A DNA stretch of 64,000 bases from Pseudomonadota bacterium (GTDB taxonomy: Bacteria; Pseudomonadota; Gammaproteobacteria; Steroidobacterales; SZUA-146), in the NCBI GenBank assembly GCA_039028935.1, contig JBCCHD010000015.1, positions 1-64,000 of the forward strand, written 5' to 3'. Positions 25,567-35,255 of this stretch are shown here, one piece after another. Position numbers and translations under genes: made by a program. The notes under the pieces were generated by a model. It ran no database searches and was not told where the DNA came from. It saw only the letters and a program-made list of their open reading frames with translations. Numbering within the stretch: the stretch's first letter is position 1; every line of letters starts with the position of its first letter.

Positions 25567-28500
25567 TTATTCGGGCGTCGGAGGCTCGACCGCTTCGTTG
25601 GACACCGGTGGCTCAGTCGACGAGCCCGCCGCACCCGTACCAACGTCATCCGGCTCGGTTTCCGGCGGCACATCGGGTCGCGCGGAGCCCGTGCGGGTGA
25701 TCACCGGCTCTTCCCAACCACCGGTGATCGAGTAACTGACTTTGCCCATATTCTGCAGTGGTTTTTTGAAAATCTCCGTCACCACCAACAACGCGGCACC
25801 CACGGCCGGGCCTCCTGCAATCGCGCCGGCAATGGGCAGCGATGAGCCAAAATTAGCGTAGACGAGTGCGGTCTGGTCGTAGTCTTTTTCGATGATTCCG
25901 GTGCGACCGACAATCACCACATTGGCCGCGGGCCCTGACAGCGCCAAGTTGTCAGTGACGGCACTGCCTTCCTCGATAACAAAATCACCGGCGATTGAAT
26001 CGAATCCAAAGCCCGAATCGAAGACATCGCGAAAGTCGAGATTCAGACGCCGAGGTAAAGCCCCGATACTCAACAACCCAAACACTCGTCCGGCGCCGGG
26101 ATCCACAGACACCAGTTTCCCTTGCCCGATTTCGACCGTCAGCGTGCCCTCCACCGTCTCAAGATAGTTGGGCGTCCATCCGGTTGGCCAGTTCATCTCC
26201 AATTTTGCTGACGCGCTGTCGGCCTGCATAAACTCCGCAAAGTTGAGCGCCTTGAGCGTGTTCTGCACATTCGTTGAATTGAGTTCGCTGACTAGATATG
26301 TCGTCGACTCGCCGTTACCAAACACCCATGATCCGGTTGTCCGTGTAGTAAAGTCCTCAGCGGTGGTTGTAAACTCTCTGATCGCCACCAGATTTTGCCG
26401 AGCCTCAAGGTGGGCGACCAGCACCCCCAGATCGAAATCATTAAACCGAAACGAATTGACCAACGCTCGAAACGAAGGCGCGGAACGTGGGTCGACAGGC
26501 TCGTCGCTATCATTGCTGGCCCATTCCACCCGCTCGAATTGACCGATCACGGGGTCATCGGGCGTTACAACATGCGGAACCGATAGCAAGCCCTCCAGTT
26601 TTTCGCCCGTGAACGTGAACATCCGTCGCGCATCCTGCTTCGCCATCGTGAGGCGATTCGCACCGAATTCCTGTTGGAGCCCAGCAAGATTGACCACGTC
26701 AAGTTCGGCACTGTGAACGTCCACCCATGGCGAGTCCGACGCGTAGTGTTCCACGAACCGACTAATCTGCGACAAATCAAGATAGTCGACGTCGCCCACA
26801 ATACGCACTTGTTCAAGACCGGGAAGCGTGGCCCCGCCCTGACCAAACCGTAGCTCACCCCTCGGCACGATCCAGCGACCATCACGACTCTGTACTTGAG
26901 CAATTACGTTGGTGTTATCGCCATAACCGGTCGTAACACGCAAACGATCCTCATCGATCACCGTTAACATGGCGTCGATAAAACGCGCTTCATCCGCGCG
27001 CTTGGCAAGCGGCGCCGGCAAAGTGATTGCCATGCCCTCGAGCGAGGAACGCAGGCGCGCCTGGAGCGGCATATTGCTGCCTACTGCGGGTAAGGCCAGC
27101 GACGCGCGCCAAGATGCCAAACCACTCAAATGATCCGCCAAACGCTCGTGCACATGACGCGCCAGCGACGATGGCCGAGTCGCGCCTCGCAGTTCGATGT
27201 CGGTTGAATACCCCTCCACAGAAGACGGCGACACCGCGATCTCAACCGGCTCACCAAGAAACTGTCCTTGGATACCACTGCCCGTCAGACCGTTTCTCGA
27301 TGCCCGTAGCTCACCGCGTAAATCCGTGGCCGTTTGACGCCAATCGCGAAATTGAAACTGCGCTTCCTCAAACTGAAGGGCGACATCAAACTGCGTATCC
27401 TTACGGGCTTTTGTTGGGATGGTCAGATTGACTTGCGCACGGCCATCTCCAAAAAACTGCGCATCCGGCCAGCTTTGCCCCCAATTATCCACCAGTGGTG
27501 TCGCATCCAGAAACGCACGCATATCATCGAGCTGCGCAGACACGCCGCCTTCAACAAACACGATCGCTTTTTTAAAATCGTCAATCGAGGCCTGCGCATC
27601 ATCGATGCTCAGCGTAAGTAGATTCGCTTTGGAAACCGAGCCACGAAGGCTGTTACGCTCAAACGTGAGGGTGGCATCCAGTGCTTCGATGTCTGGCCAG
27701 TCTTTAGCGTAGTGCAGTGTCGCACCCACTAAGTCAATGCTCGCCAAAAACTCACCATCCGCTTCGTTTACAAACGGAAATTTGTGCAGTGGCCCCTTCA
27801 GCTGAAAGCGCCCATTGCGCCCGGTACCGTCTGTCAATGCAGCGTCGAGCCAATTGAGCAATCGGCCCTTGAACCGATTGACCGGGAAGTAATGGTACGC
27901 GTTGCTCAAATCGAGCTCGTCGACCGCCAGGGACAGATCGCCGATCCAGCTAGAGTCGGGCGCGTCGCGACGCAGTCCAATTGACCCATTTACCTGGATG
28001 TCGGCATTTTGGAGCAAAAGATTATCGATCTGTATTGTGGTCCCTTCCGGTTCATGACTCCAGACCACGTCGGCGCGCACACTGTCCAGCGGCACCTCGT
28101 CACGCAACACGCCCGTCAGGTCGATCTGCTCAAGCGCTGTGAGGGTCATTCCCCCTTTGGTCCGACTGCCAAAAATGCGTGCGTCGAGACCCGAAAAACC
28201 AGGCCTGCCCTCCGCCCCACGCAGGCCCGCACCGCGAAGCGTTCCATCCAGCGCAAAATCCGCGATCGCGTCGTCGGTAAACAGGAAAAACCCATGAATA
28301 TCAGTAACTCGTCCCGTGGGCGCATAGCGGCTATCTATATCCGCCACGTGCTCATGCGCTGGGAGTGCCAACGTGATGAGATCGTCGATGTTGAGCTCTG
28401 TTGCCGACAACTCGATTCGACGTGCGGTGTGGCCCGTCGACGTGCTCCGCTGCGATGATGTTGCGTCGCTCAAGCCATAACTGAGTCGCAATGTGCCCGG

Positions 28501-29502
28501 TGTTGAGTCGGCATGCGCCCCCAGTTCAACATCATCACCCTCAAGCACCCAGTAATTCGCCGCACCGCGCCAGGTATAGCGCCCGGCCACGCGGGCGATC
28601 GTTCGCTCGCTCGAGGCTACACGAACATCGCTCGCGTCGATCGTTACACTTGCTTCGCGCGGCTCGACGCCCACCGCACGTATCCATAGCGACAGTTCAA
28701 CAGGCTCGCTCGTTGACCAATCTTGAATCTGCGTGATGTCCGACACTTTGGACCAATTGACGTTTTCGCCAGACACAAATCCGGTCCACGCGATCGACTC
28801 TGGCTGGTTTACCCGGCCCTCCGCATCAACGGAAAACTCAATGCGATCGCCACGTGTTTCAAGCTCCAATTCGCCTTCGAGATTGAGCAACTGATCGACT
28901 ATCTGAAGGTCAACATCAAAATCGGGAATCGAGAATGCGTAACCCTCTTTGCGGTCTTCAACACTCAGCGCAACGTTGTTAATGCCAAAGACACCGTCCG
29001 CCACGCCCCACGCGGTGGTGGGCGCTGCATCGCCTTTGAGGGCGTCGATCGGTAAGTCTTGGATATACCAGGCACCCTCTTCATCCCGGTGCACGGTGAG
29101 CTCGAAACCCGACAGCGTCAGAATCGACGGATTGATTGAGCCGGTACGAAACCAATCCATAAGATCGATAGCCACCCGCAGCCGATCGGCGTTTAGCACC
29201 GTTTGCGTGCCGTCCTGCGACTGAATCGACACATCGTCAAACACGAGTTCCGGGCCATGCAAACGCCACCGGGCGTCGACACTGCCAACGGACAACGGAT
29301 GGCCCAATGCGTCAGTGGCCGCCGATTCGATGCGGTCTTGCACATCCGGGATCAGCGGGACAGCGACGCGAAACAAGCCGATAAGCAAGGCCACGGACAC
29401 GACCACCACAGCAAACGTCGCAGCGACAATTCGCCACACCCATCGAAGAAAACCGACTCGCGTCGGTTTTCGGGCTGGTCGGGTGTTAGGCTTATCGCTC
29501 AT
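25567..29502 (-). CDS. yhdP: YhdP family envelope protein (AsmA-like)
   Basis: A 1311-residue protein with one N-terminal membrane helix (about residues 22-48, WRIVAATFAVVVVSVALLIG) and a very long beta-rich periplasmic part. It ends in the conserved GAIAGGPAVGAALLVVTEIFKKPL block, followed by a Pro/Glu-rich tail. YhdP is one of the AsmA-like proteins thought to bridge inner and outer membranes and move phospholipids. Length and synteny (rng upstream, tldD downstream) match. It starts three bases after the rng stop. The C-terminal tail of about 40 residues is low-complexity and probably disordered. Confidence 0.93.
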   Translation of the reverse strand: MSDKPNTRPARKPTRVGFLRWVWRIVAATFAVVVVSVALLIGLFRVAVPLIPDVQDRIESAATDALGHPLSVGSVDARWRLHGPELVFDDVSIQSQDGTQTVLNADRLRVAIDLMDWFRTGSINPSILTLSGFELTVHRDEEGAWYIQDLPIDALKGDAAPTTAWGVADGVFGINNVALSVEDRKEGYAFSIPDFDVDLQIVDQLLNLEGELELETRGDRIEFSVDAEGRVNQPESIAWTGFVSGENVNWSKVSDITQIQDWSTSEPVELSLWIRAVGVEPREASVTIDASDVRVASSERTIARVAGRYTWRGAANYWVLEGDDVELGAHADSTPGTLRLSYGLSDATSSQRSTSTGHTARRIELSATELNIDDLITLALPAHEHVADIDSRYAPTGRVTDIHGFFLFTDDAIADFALDGTLRGAGLRGAEGRPGFSGLDARIFGSRTKGGMTLTALEQIDLTGVLRDEVPLDSVRADVVWSHEPEGTTIQIDNLLLQNADIQVNGSIGLRRDAPDSSWIGDLSLAVDELDLSNAYHYFPVNRFKGRLLNWLDAALTDGTGRNGRFQLKGPLHKFPFVNEADGEFLASIDLVGATLHYAKDWPDIEALDATLTFERNSLRGSVSKANLLTLSIDDAQASIDDFKKAIVFVEGGVSAQLDDMRAFLDATPLVDNWGQSWPDAQFFGDGRAQVNLTIPTKARKDTQFDVALQFEEAQFQFRDWRQTATDLRGELRASRNGLTGSGIQGQFLGEPVEIAVSPSSVEGYSTDIELRGATRPSSLARHVHERLADHLSGLASWRASLALPAVGSNMPLQARLRSSLEGMAITLPAPLAKRADEARFIDAMLTVIDEDRLRVTTGYGDNTNVIAQVQSRDGRWIVPRGELRFGQGGATLPGLEQVRIVGDVDYLDLSQISRFVEHYASDSPWVDVHSAELDVVNLAGLQQEFGANRLTMAKQDARRMFTFTGEKLEGLLSVPHVVTPDDPVIGQFERVEWASNDSDEPVDPRSAPSFRALVNSFRFNDFDLGVLVAHLEARQNLVAIREFTTTAEDFTTRTTGSWVFGNGESTTYLVSELNSTNVQNTLKALNFAEFMQADSASAKLEMNWPTGWTPNYLETVEGTLTVEIGQGKLVSVDPGAGRVFGLLSIGALPRRLNLDFRDVFDSGFGFDSIAGDFVIEEGSAVTDNLALSGPAANVVIVGRTGIIEKDYDQTALVYANFGSSLPIAGAIAGGPAVGAALLVVTEIFKKPLQNMGKVSYSITGGWEEPVITRTGSARPDVPPETEPDDVGTGAAGSSTEPPVSNEAVEPPTPE

Positions 29503-29504
29503 CG

Positions 29505-30977
29505 TTACATTAACACCACATCAAATTGCTCGACGTGGTAGCTCGATTCCGCCTGAACGCGAATCGGTTTGCCGGTATTAATTTCCACTTCCGCAAGGGA
29601 TGACGATTCTTCATCGAGCAGCAGATCAATCACTTCCTGGCTCGCCAAAATCATGAGTTTCTGAAACTCGAACTGACGGTTTTGGCGCATAATTTCGCGA
29701 AAAATTTCATAGACAACGGTTTCTGCGGTTTTCACGTATCCGCGTCCGTTGCATACAGTGCACGACTCACACGTAATGTGCTGAAGACTCTCGCGCGTTC
29801 GCTTACGGGTCATTTCCACGAGCCCAAGCTGTGTCACTTCCGACACAAAAAACTTCACGTGATCACGGGACAAATACTTTTCGAGCGCTTGCAGGACCTG
29901 GTGCCGGTGCTCTTCGTCATGCATGTCAATAAAATCGAGAATGATAATACCGCCGAGATTGCGCAAACGCAGTTGTCGCGCGATCGCCTGGGCCGCTTCT
30001 AAATTCGTTTTAAAGATGGTGTCTTCTAAATTTCGATGTCCGACAAACGCCCCCGTGTTCACGTCCACCGTGGTCATCGCTTCAGTCTGATCGATGATCA
30101 GGTAGCCGCCCGACTTAAGACCCACTTTGCGATTCAGCGCCTTGTGTATTTCTTCTTCGACATTGTGAAAGTCAAATAGCGGGCGATCGCCGGAATAATG
30201 CTCAATGACAGGTGCCAACTCAGGAATAAACGTTTCGGCGAAGTGGCGCATATCATGAAACGCTTCGTCACTGTCAACGCGGATACGCTCGATCTCCGCA
30301 TTGAGAAGATCGCGCAGGATGCGTTCGTGTAGCGGCAAATCCTGATACACCAACTCCGATGCACTGGCTTGGCGACTGCGCGCTTCGACAATGTTCCACA
30401 GTTTGGATAAAAACAGCATGTCGGCGCGTAATGCTTCGTACTGCGCGCCCTCCGCTGCTGTGCGTACGATGTAGCCGCCGCGGGTATCCGGATCGATAAA
30501 CTGGGCTACCGTATCACGCAGTCGTTCGCGCTCTGTTTCGTCGTCGATTCGGGTGGACACGCCGACACCCTGGCCGTTTGGCATGTACACGAGGTAGCGC
30601 GATGGAATGGTAATAAACGTTGTGAGGCGAGCGCCCTTGGTGCCAATCGGGTCTTTGACCACTTGCACCAAAATCGAATCGCCGTCGCGCACCAACTCAC
30701 GAATGTTATTAGGCTCGTCGAGCGCTTCGATTCCATCGTCATCGACATCCGGCGTGACGATGTCCGACGCATGCAAAAACGCCGTGCGTTCGAGACCCAC
30801 ATCGATAAAAGCGGCCTGCATGCCCGGCAACACGCGACTCACCTTACCGCGGTAGATATTGCTGACTAACCCGGTACGGCTGGCGCGCTCCATCAACACT
30901 TCCTGCAGCACACCGTTTTCAACGATGGCAACGCGAGTTTCGCCGGATGCCACATTGACCAATATCTCTTCTTTCAT
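29505..30977 (-). CDS. rng: Ribonuclease G
   Basis: A 490-residue RNase E/G family endoribonuclease active in 16S rRNA 5' maturation and mRNA decay. The N-terminal S1 domain holds GLVSNIYRGKVSRVLPGMQA. The DNase I-like catalytic part includes MTTVDVNTGAFVG and IIILDFIDM, with the magnesium aspartates. The zinc-link CxxC appears as CESCTVCNGRGY. It lacks the long RNase E C-terminal scaffold. Its ATG overlaps the maf stop by four bases. Confidence 0.96.
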   Translation of the reverse strand: MKEEILVNVASGETRVAIVENGVLQEVLMERASRTGLVSNIYRGKVSRVLPGMQAAFIDVGLERTAFLHASDIVTPDVDDDGIEALDEPNNIRELVRDGDSILVQVVKDPIGTKGARLTTFITIPSRYLVYMPNGQGVGVSTRIDDETERERLRDTVAQFIDPDTRGGYIVRTAAEGAQYEALRADMLFLSKLWNIVEARSRQASASELVYQDLPLHERILRDLLNAEIERIRVDSDEAFHDMRHFAETFIPELAPVIEHYSGDRPLFDFHNVEEEIHKALNRKVGLKSGGYLIIDQTEAMTTVDVNTGAFVGHRNLEDTIFKTNLEAAQAIARQLRLRNLGGIIILDFIDMHDEEHRHQVLQALEKYLSRDHVKFFVSEVTQLGLVEMTRKRTRESLQHITCESCTVCNGRGYVKTAETVVYEIFREIMRQNRQFEFQKLMILASQEVIDLLLDEESSSLAEVEINTGKPIRVQAESSYHVEQFDVVLM

Positions 30978-31576
30978 ACGCTCTCTTCGCTGAGCCAGTC
31001 AAACGCATCAAACTGCGCCAGCAGTTGAGCGGTTTCTCGCACGGGCAAGCCCATGACACCCGAATAGCTGCCGCTCAGGCGCTCGACAAACAAGGCGGCC
31101 ATTCCCTGGATGGCATAACCACCCGCTTTGTCGGCGGGTTCGCCGGTGGCCCAATAACGCGCAACGTCTCTTGGACCGATCAAAGCAAACGTGACGGCGC
31201 TTTGACTCAGTGCCCGTGCGCAACGAGTGGCGTCCATGACGGTCACCGCAGTCAGAACATGATGGGTGCGCCCCGATAATTGTGCAAACATTCTGGCGTG
31301 ATCGTGTTGGTCGATGGGCTTACCCAACACCTCACCATCTGACACCACCACCGTATCTGACCCAATTACGACGCAGTCGTTGCATTTTGCCAACGCCGTG
31401 GCGGCTTTTTCATCCGCCATACGCCGCACGTAATCTTCGGGTAACTCGGAATCTCGTCTCGATTCATCGATATCAGCGGGGTGTTGCCGGTGCCGAACAC
31501 CGAGCTGTGCCAGCAGCGCGGTACGGCGCGGTGACGCGGAAGCAAGCACTATAAGCCGTTGATTTTCTTTATTCAT
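30974..31576 (-). CDS. maf: Maf-family nucleotide pyrophosphatase (YhdE type)
   Basis: A 200-residue Maf protein that hydrolyses dTTP/UTP and modified nucleotides. The signatures are VLASASPRRTALLAQLG near the N-terminus, VVIGSDTVVVSDGEVLGKP, and GYAIQGMAALFVERLSGSYSGVMGLP near the C-terminus. I use ATG 31576; a TTG at 31627 overlapping the rlmH stop would add 17 residues with no family similarity. The stop overlaps the rng start (ATGA), so coupling is likely. Confidence 0.93.
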   Translation of the reverse strand: MNKENQRLIVLASASPRRTALLAQLGVRHRQHPADIDESRRDSELPEDYVRRMADEKAATALAKCNDCVVIGSDTVVVSDGEVLGKPIDQHDHARMFAQLSGRTHHVLTAVTVMDATRCARALSQSAVTFALIGPRDVARYWATGEPADKAGGYAIQGMAALFVERLSGSYSGVMGLPVRETAQLLAQFDAFDWLSEESV

Positions 31577-31623
31577 GAATCGTTTTGCCGCGTGGTTGGC
31601 GCTTGGCGAGTCACCGGCGTCGA

Positions 31624-32094
31624 TCAAGCCCGATGATAGGGATGGCCAACACGCAAACTGTTCGCCCGATACAGAGCTTCTATCACAACCACGCGAGCCA
31701 AACCGTGCGGCAAGGTCAGTTTTGATAACGACCAGGATTCATTGGCGCGGGCGCGACACTCTTGGGAAAGGCCATCTGGCCCACCGATAAGAAACGCAAG
31801 GGGTCGAGCATCGAGAAATCGCTGATCAAGCCAATCGGCAAGTTGCTCCGTCGTGCGCATTTTCCCCTGCACATCGAGGGCGACAACATGATGGCTATCG
31901 TTAACGTGGGACAGCAGCGCTTTCCCTTCTTGCTCTTGATAAACGGACGGATTATTAGCCCGACTGCGCTTTGCGGTGGGTACCGCGATCACTGAGAAAT
32001 GGAGCGGTTTAACAAAACGTCGGGAAAACTCGCTGACGCCCGACTCCACCCAGTCCGGCATGCGCTTACCCACGCAAATCAGTCGACAATCCAT
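31624..32094 (-). CDS. rlmH: 23S rRNA pseudouridine(1915)-N3-methyltransferase
   Basis: A 156-residue SPOUT methyltransferase that methylates pseudouridine 1915 in helix 69 of 23S rRNA. The trefoil-knot SAM site is AFLIGGPDGLSQECRARA and the C-terminal YRANSLRVGHPYHRA is diagnostic; the final HPYH(R/K) positions the target base. It follows rsfS by nine bases, the conserved rsfS-rlmH pair. Confidence 0.97.
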   Translation of the reverse strand: MDCRLICVGKRMPDWVESGVSEFSRRFVKPLHFSVIAVPTAKRSRANNPSVYQEQEGKALLSHVNDSHHVVALDVQGKMRTTEQLADWLDQRFLDARPLAFLIGGPDGLSQECRARANESWSLSKLTLPHGLARVVVIEALYRANSLRVGHPYHRA

Positions 32095-32103
32095 AGCGGA
32101 CCG

Positions 32104-32466
32104 TTATGTGGCGGCGACAGGTTCGCTGCCGCCTTCGAGCCCCCAGAGCTTTTCGAGTTTATAAAAATCACGAACACGCGGCAGCATGAGATGCACCACG
32201 ACGAACGCAAGATCGATGAGCACCCACTCGCCGTCTTGTTCGCCCTCGCTACCCAATACGTCAATGTTGTGTTCTTTGGCTTTACGCACCACATCTTCGG
32301 CCATCGATTTTACATGACGGTTGGAGCGGCCACTCGCAATGATCATACGATCGGTGATCGATGTGAGCTTGCTCACGTCCAGCACCTGCACTTCTTGGGC
32401 TTTGAGTTCATCGAGCGCTGCTTCCACCAGCGAGACAATGTGATCGGGTCGTTCTTGGTCAGACAT
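32104..32466 (-). CDS. rsfS: Ribosomal silencing factor RsfS
   Basis: A 120-residue RsfS that binds L14 and blocks subunit joining when nutrients run low. Typical segments are VLDVSKLTSITDRMIIASGR, SNRHVKSMAEDVVRKAKE, and GEQDGEWVLIDLAFVVVHLM. ATG 32466 follows AAGGAA and lies within the last bases of nadD, so translation is probably coupled. An in-frame ATG nine codons upstream is less likely. Confidence 0.95.
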   Translation of the reverse strand: MSDQERPDHIVSLVEAALDELKAQEVQVLDVSKLTSITDRMIIASGRSNRHVKSMAEDVVRKAKEHNIDVLGSEGEQDGEWVLIDLAFVVVHLMLPRVRDFYKLEKLWGLEGGSEPVAAT

Positions 32467-33124
32467 TAGTTTCCTTGCATCGTAATTTTTCAAGCGGATA
32501 ACAGGCGTGCTCGTTCATGTAGGCACGCACCGCATCGGGGATTAAAAATCGGGGGTCGCCACCTCGACAAATGAGTTGGCGCAAAGCCGTCGAGGAAATT
32601 TCCAGCTGCGTTACCGCGTGCACGTAGATCCGGCCAGCCTGCACGGCATGAAGTTCGTCAACGGCATCGGTGCCTCGATGTTTTAGCAACTCGCCCAGCG
32701 TGCCCGCATCCGGAACCTGCCAGCCGGGTCGATGCGCTACTATAACATGGGCAAGCTCAAGGACCCGCTGCCATTGATGCCATTTAGGCAGACCCAAAAA
32801 CGCATCCATCCCGACGATCAAGCAAAGCGCAGCATCCGGGTAGTCGCCGCGCAGATCCAGTAGGGTGTCGACTGAGTAGGACGGACCATCGCGACGGAGT
32901 TCGCGATCATCCACGACAAAGCCCTCCTGCCCCTGGGCTGCAGCCCGCACCATACCGAGACGGTGGTGCGCCGGCGCGATGGCGCCGTCCCGATGGGGCG
33001 GATCCCCGTTCGGTAAAAAACGCACCTCGGACAGCCGCAACACGCGCCTCAGCTCAAACGCGGTGCGAAGATGGCCGTAGTGAATAGGGTCAAACGTGCC
33101 CCCAAAAATGCCGATGGCGGTCAT
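32459..33124 (-). CDS. nadD: Nicotinate-nucleotide adenylyltransferase
   Basis: A 221-residue NadD, transferring AMP from ATP to nicotinate mononucleotide in NAD synthesis. The nucleotidyltransferase motif GIFGGTFDPIHYGHLR opens the protein, and the C-terminal ISSTALRQLICRGGD is the ISSTxIR signature. The 3' end overlaps rsfS by eight bases. holA lies 12 bases upstream. Confidence 0.95.
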   Translation of the reverse strand: MTAIGIFGGTFDPIHYGHLRTAFELRRVLRLSEVRFLPNGDPPHRDGAIAPAHHRLGMVRAAAQGQEGFVVDDRELRRDGPSYSVDTLLDLRGDYPDAALCLIVGMDAFLGLPKWHQWQRVLELAHVIVAHRPGWQVPDAGTLGELLKHRGTDAVDELHAVQAGRIYVHAVTQLEISSTALRQLICRGGDPRFLIPDAVRAYMNEHACYPLEKLRCKETNV

Positions 33125-33136
33125 GGCGCTATCTCA

Positions 33137-34165
33137 TCACGCCACCGCCATGGCGGCACCACCGTGACTCACACCCAGCACCAGCGCTCGCAGGCAGCCC
33201 CACGGATCGCCTGGACCTTGACCTTTGACCGCCGCATCGGTCTGCGCAGCGAGTACGAGTAAGGCATTGGCACGTTTGCTCGATTGCAGCCGCTGGGCTG
33301 CCCTTGAGACCAGTGTTTTGCGCGTCGACCACACACGGGCGGCATTCATTGCGGCGTCCACGCCACCGCCGTTTTCCATGGCAAAGCACACACTCGCCAA
33401 CGTGCGGATTTCGCGTCCGAGCGCCCAAAGAATCAGCACAGGCTCAACGCCCTCGGCGTGCAGCCCACCGAGAATGCGCAGACTGCGCCGGGTATCGCCG
33501 ATCAATGCGGCGTCAACCAGCTGGAAGACATCAAAGCGCGCGCTATCAGCCACCGATTTGGCCACGTCCTCCGCCGTGATGGAACCAGCGTCAAACTGTA
33601 GGCGTAGCTTCGTGATCTCCTGCTGCGCGGCCAACAGATTGCCCTGCGACCGATCCGCGAGCATCAGCAACGCATCGCGACTGGCGTCGAGTCCTTCTTT
33701 TTGTAGGCGGCCGGCAATCCACTGAGGAAGCTGTTGTGCGTTGAGTGGCCAATGCTGGACCATCACACCGCGCTGGCTGAGCGCCTTAACCCACGCGCTC
33801 TTTTTCGCACTCGCATCCAATTTCGGGACGATGACGAGCAGGCAGTCGTCCGCGTGAGTTTGCTCAACCAGTTCAACGATCGCTTTGCTGCCCACCCGTC
33901 CGGGCTTGCCGTTGGGAATGCGAATTTCCGTCAGCTGTCGATCATCGAACAAGGACAGATTGCTGCCGCCAACCGTCACCGCTGACCAGTCGAATCCACG
34001 CTCGACAATATGCACATCGCGCCCGCTAAATCCCGCCTCGTAAGCGCGCCGACGGATCGCATCGCACGCTTCGTCCACCAACAACGGTTCGTCGCCGCTG
34101 ATCAAATAAACAGCGTCAAGTTGACTGGCCAGGCGGCCATCTAGGTCATCGGGGCGAACGTTCAC
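33137..34165 (-). CDS. holA: DNA polymerase III delta subunit
   Basis: A 342-residue HolA, the clamp-opening subunit of the replicative clamp loader. The N-terminal VYLISGDEPLLVDEACDAIR and the segment SQGNLLAAQQEITKLRL are typical, and the length matches E. coli (343). The leuS-lptE-holA-nadD order is normally uninterrupted; here two extra genes separate lptE from holA. About 80 non-coding bases precede it. Confidence 0.93.
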   Translation of the reverse strand: MNVRPDDLDGRLASQLDAVYLISGDEPLLVDEACDAIRRRAYEAGFSGRDVHIVERGFDWSAVTVGGSNLSLFDDRQLTEIRIPNGKPGRVGSKAIVELVEQTHADDCLLVIVPKLDASAKKSAWVKALSQRGVMVQHWPLNAQQLPQWIAGRLQKEGLDASRDALLMLADRSQGNLLAAQQEITKLRLQFDAGSITAEDVAKSVADSARFDVFQLVDAALIGDTRRSLRILGGLHAEGVEPVLILWALGREIRTLASVCFAMENGGGVDAAMNAARVWSTRKTLVSRAAQRLQSSKRANALLVLAAQTDAAVKGQGPGDPWGCLRALVLGVSHGGAAMAVA

Positions 34166-34246
34166 AGGGGCAATCGACAGGCGACGGTCATGGCTAAATC
34201 ATAACCGGGCCGTGCACGCGTTGCACACACTTTAACCCGCGTGCAA

Positions 34247-34774
34247 TCAGCCGCTTGCCAGCGACCAGAGATAGCCAACGCCGTCGATGACCTGGCCAAA
34301 CAGCCAAAGGCCGCCCCACACCGTCGCGATGCCGACCGCCATCAGTAGGAGCAAGATCAACAGCATCAGAATCAGACTGCCCCGCGCGGTTTCCGCCGGC
34401 CGGTCGAGGTAGTCCGACAGAAGTTTCACATTGCGGTGATTGGCCTTCCAGCCCATATCAAACAGATCGCCCAACACAGGGATAAATCCGATAACGACCT
34501 CGACCGCCACGTTCATGATCATCTGCATGAGCGTGAACATCGGGACCCGCACGCGCATGCCCTGTATCAGTATCCAGGTCGACAATAGCCCGCCCACCGC
34601 GTCGCCGACACCGGGCACCAAACCCACCAGGCTGTCTAGCCCAATTCGACGCTGGGTAAACGGCACTCGAATGGCGTTATCGAGCAGCCACGCCAACCGT
34701 TCGAGATGGCGTCGACGCGCATTGCCAACTGGCTCGTCAGTCACGAATCGATCCAGTCGGTGCACGCTGGGCAT
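34247..34774 (-). CDS. DUF4112 membrane protein
   Basis: A 175-residue protein. An amphipathic N-terminal region (RHLERLAWLLDNAIRVPFT) precedes RRIGLDSLVGLVPGVGDAVG, the DUF4112 hallmark. Two internal hydrophobic segments (GGLLSTWILIQGMRV and VEVVIGFIPVLGDLFDMGWK) follow, and then a strong C-terminal double membrane span (LILMLLILLLLMAVGIATVW). Function unknown. It overlaps the end of the upstream metallopeptidase-like gene by 38 bases in another frame, suggesting tight coupling. Confidence 0.85.
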   Translation of the reverse strand: MPSVHRLDRFVTDEPVGNARRRHLERLAWLLDNAIRVPFTQRRIGLDSLVGLVPGVGDAVGGLLSTWILIQGMRVRVPMFTLMQMIMNVAVEVVIGFIPVLGDLFDMGWKANHRNVKLLSDYLDRPAETARGSLILMLLILLLLMAVGIATVWGGLWLFGQVIDGVGYLWSLASG

Positions 34775-35255
34775 CGATCACCCCATGCTGCTGTAACCAC
34801 GCACAGGCATCGTCGGCGTCGTGCTCGAACCAGGCTCCCGCCGAACCGAGTCGAAAGGTATACCCCCACGCATCCATGTCCCGGAGCATATGCGCGCGGT
34901 CAAAACCCTCAAGTGTATCGGACAGCACGATCTGCAAATAACACACGCCGTTTTCTTCGTCGTAGTCGCCACCCGCATTGGTGTCGAGCGAGGCTCGACG
35001 GGATGCCGGCATGCAAACGTAGTGACACAACTCATGGAGCGCCGAATGCACCGGTGTGTCCGCACGGACATAGAGTGTATTTCCCACTAGGCCCGCCTCG
35101 CGATCGCCCCAGTAGGAGCCGAGAATCGGTGCATTGGAGGGCACCGATTGCAGTGCGACACCATACGCGCGCACCACGGCCTCGAGTGCACCGACAGGCA
35201 GGTCGGCGCACGTCGCCACCGCCGACGCAACCTGGGAAGTCGCGTTATCGGGCAT
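34737..35255 (-). CDS. Putative HExxH metallopeptidase-like protein
   Basis: A 172-residue protein with HSALHELCHYVCMP, giving a HExxH site (His74, Glu75, His78). It is followed by the acidic DYDEENGVCY (98-105), which could supply the third zinc ligand. No signal peptide or membrane span is seen at ATG 35255, so it is likely cytoplasmic. I do not recognise the family with certainty; the site resembles IrrE/ImmA-like or SprT-like domains. The start lies inside the 3' end of lptE and the end inside the DUF4112 gene, so all three are overlapped in a chain. Confidence 0.7.
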   Translation of the reverse strand: MPDNATSQVASAVATCADLPVGALEAVVRAYGVALQSVPSNAPILGSYWGDREAGLVGNTLYVRADTPVHSALHELCHYVCMPASRRASLDTNAGGDYDEENGVCYLQIVLSDTLEGFDRAHMLRDMDAWGYTFRLGSAGAWFEHDADDACAWLQQHGVIDAQRAPTGSIRD

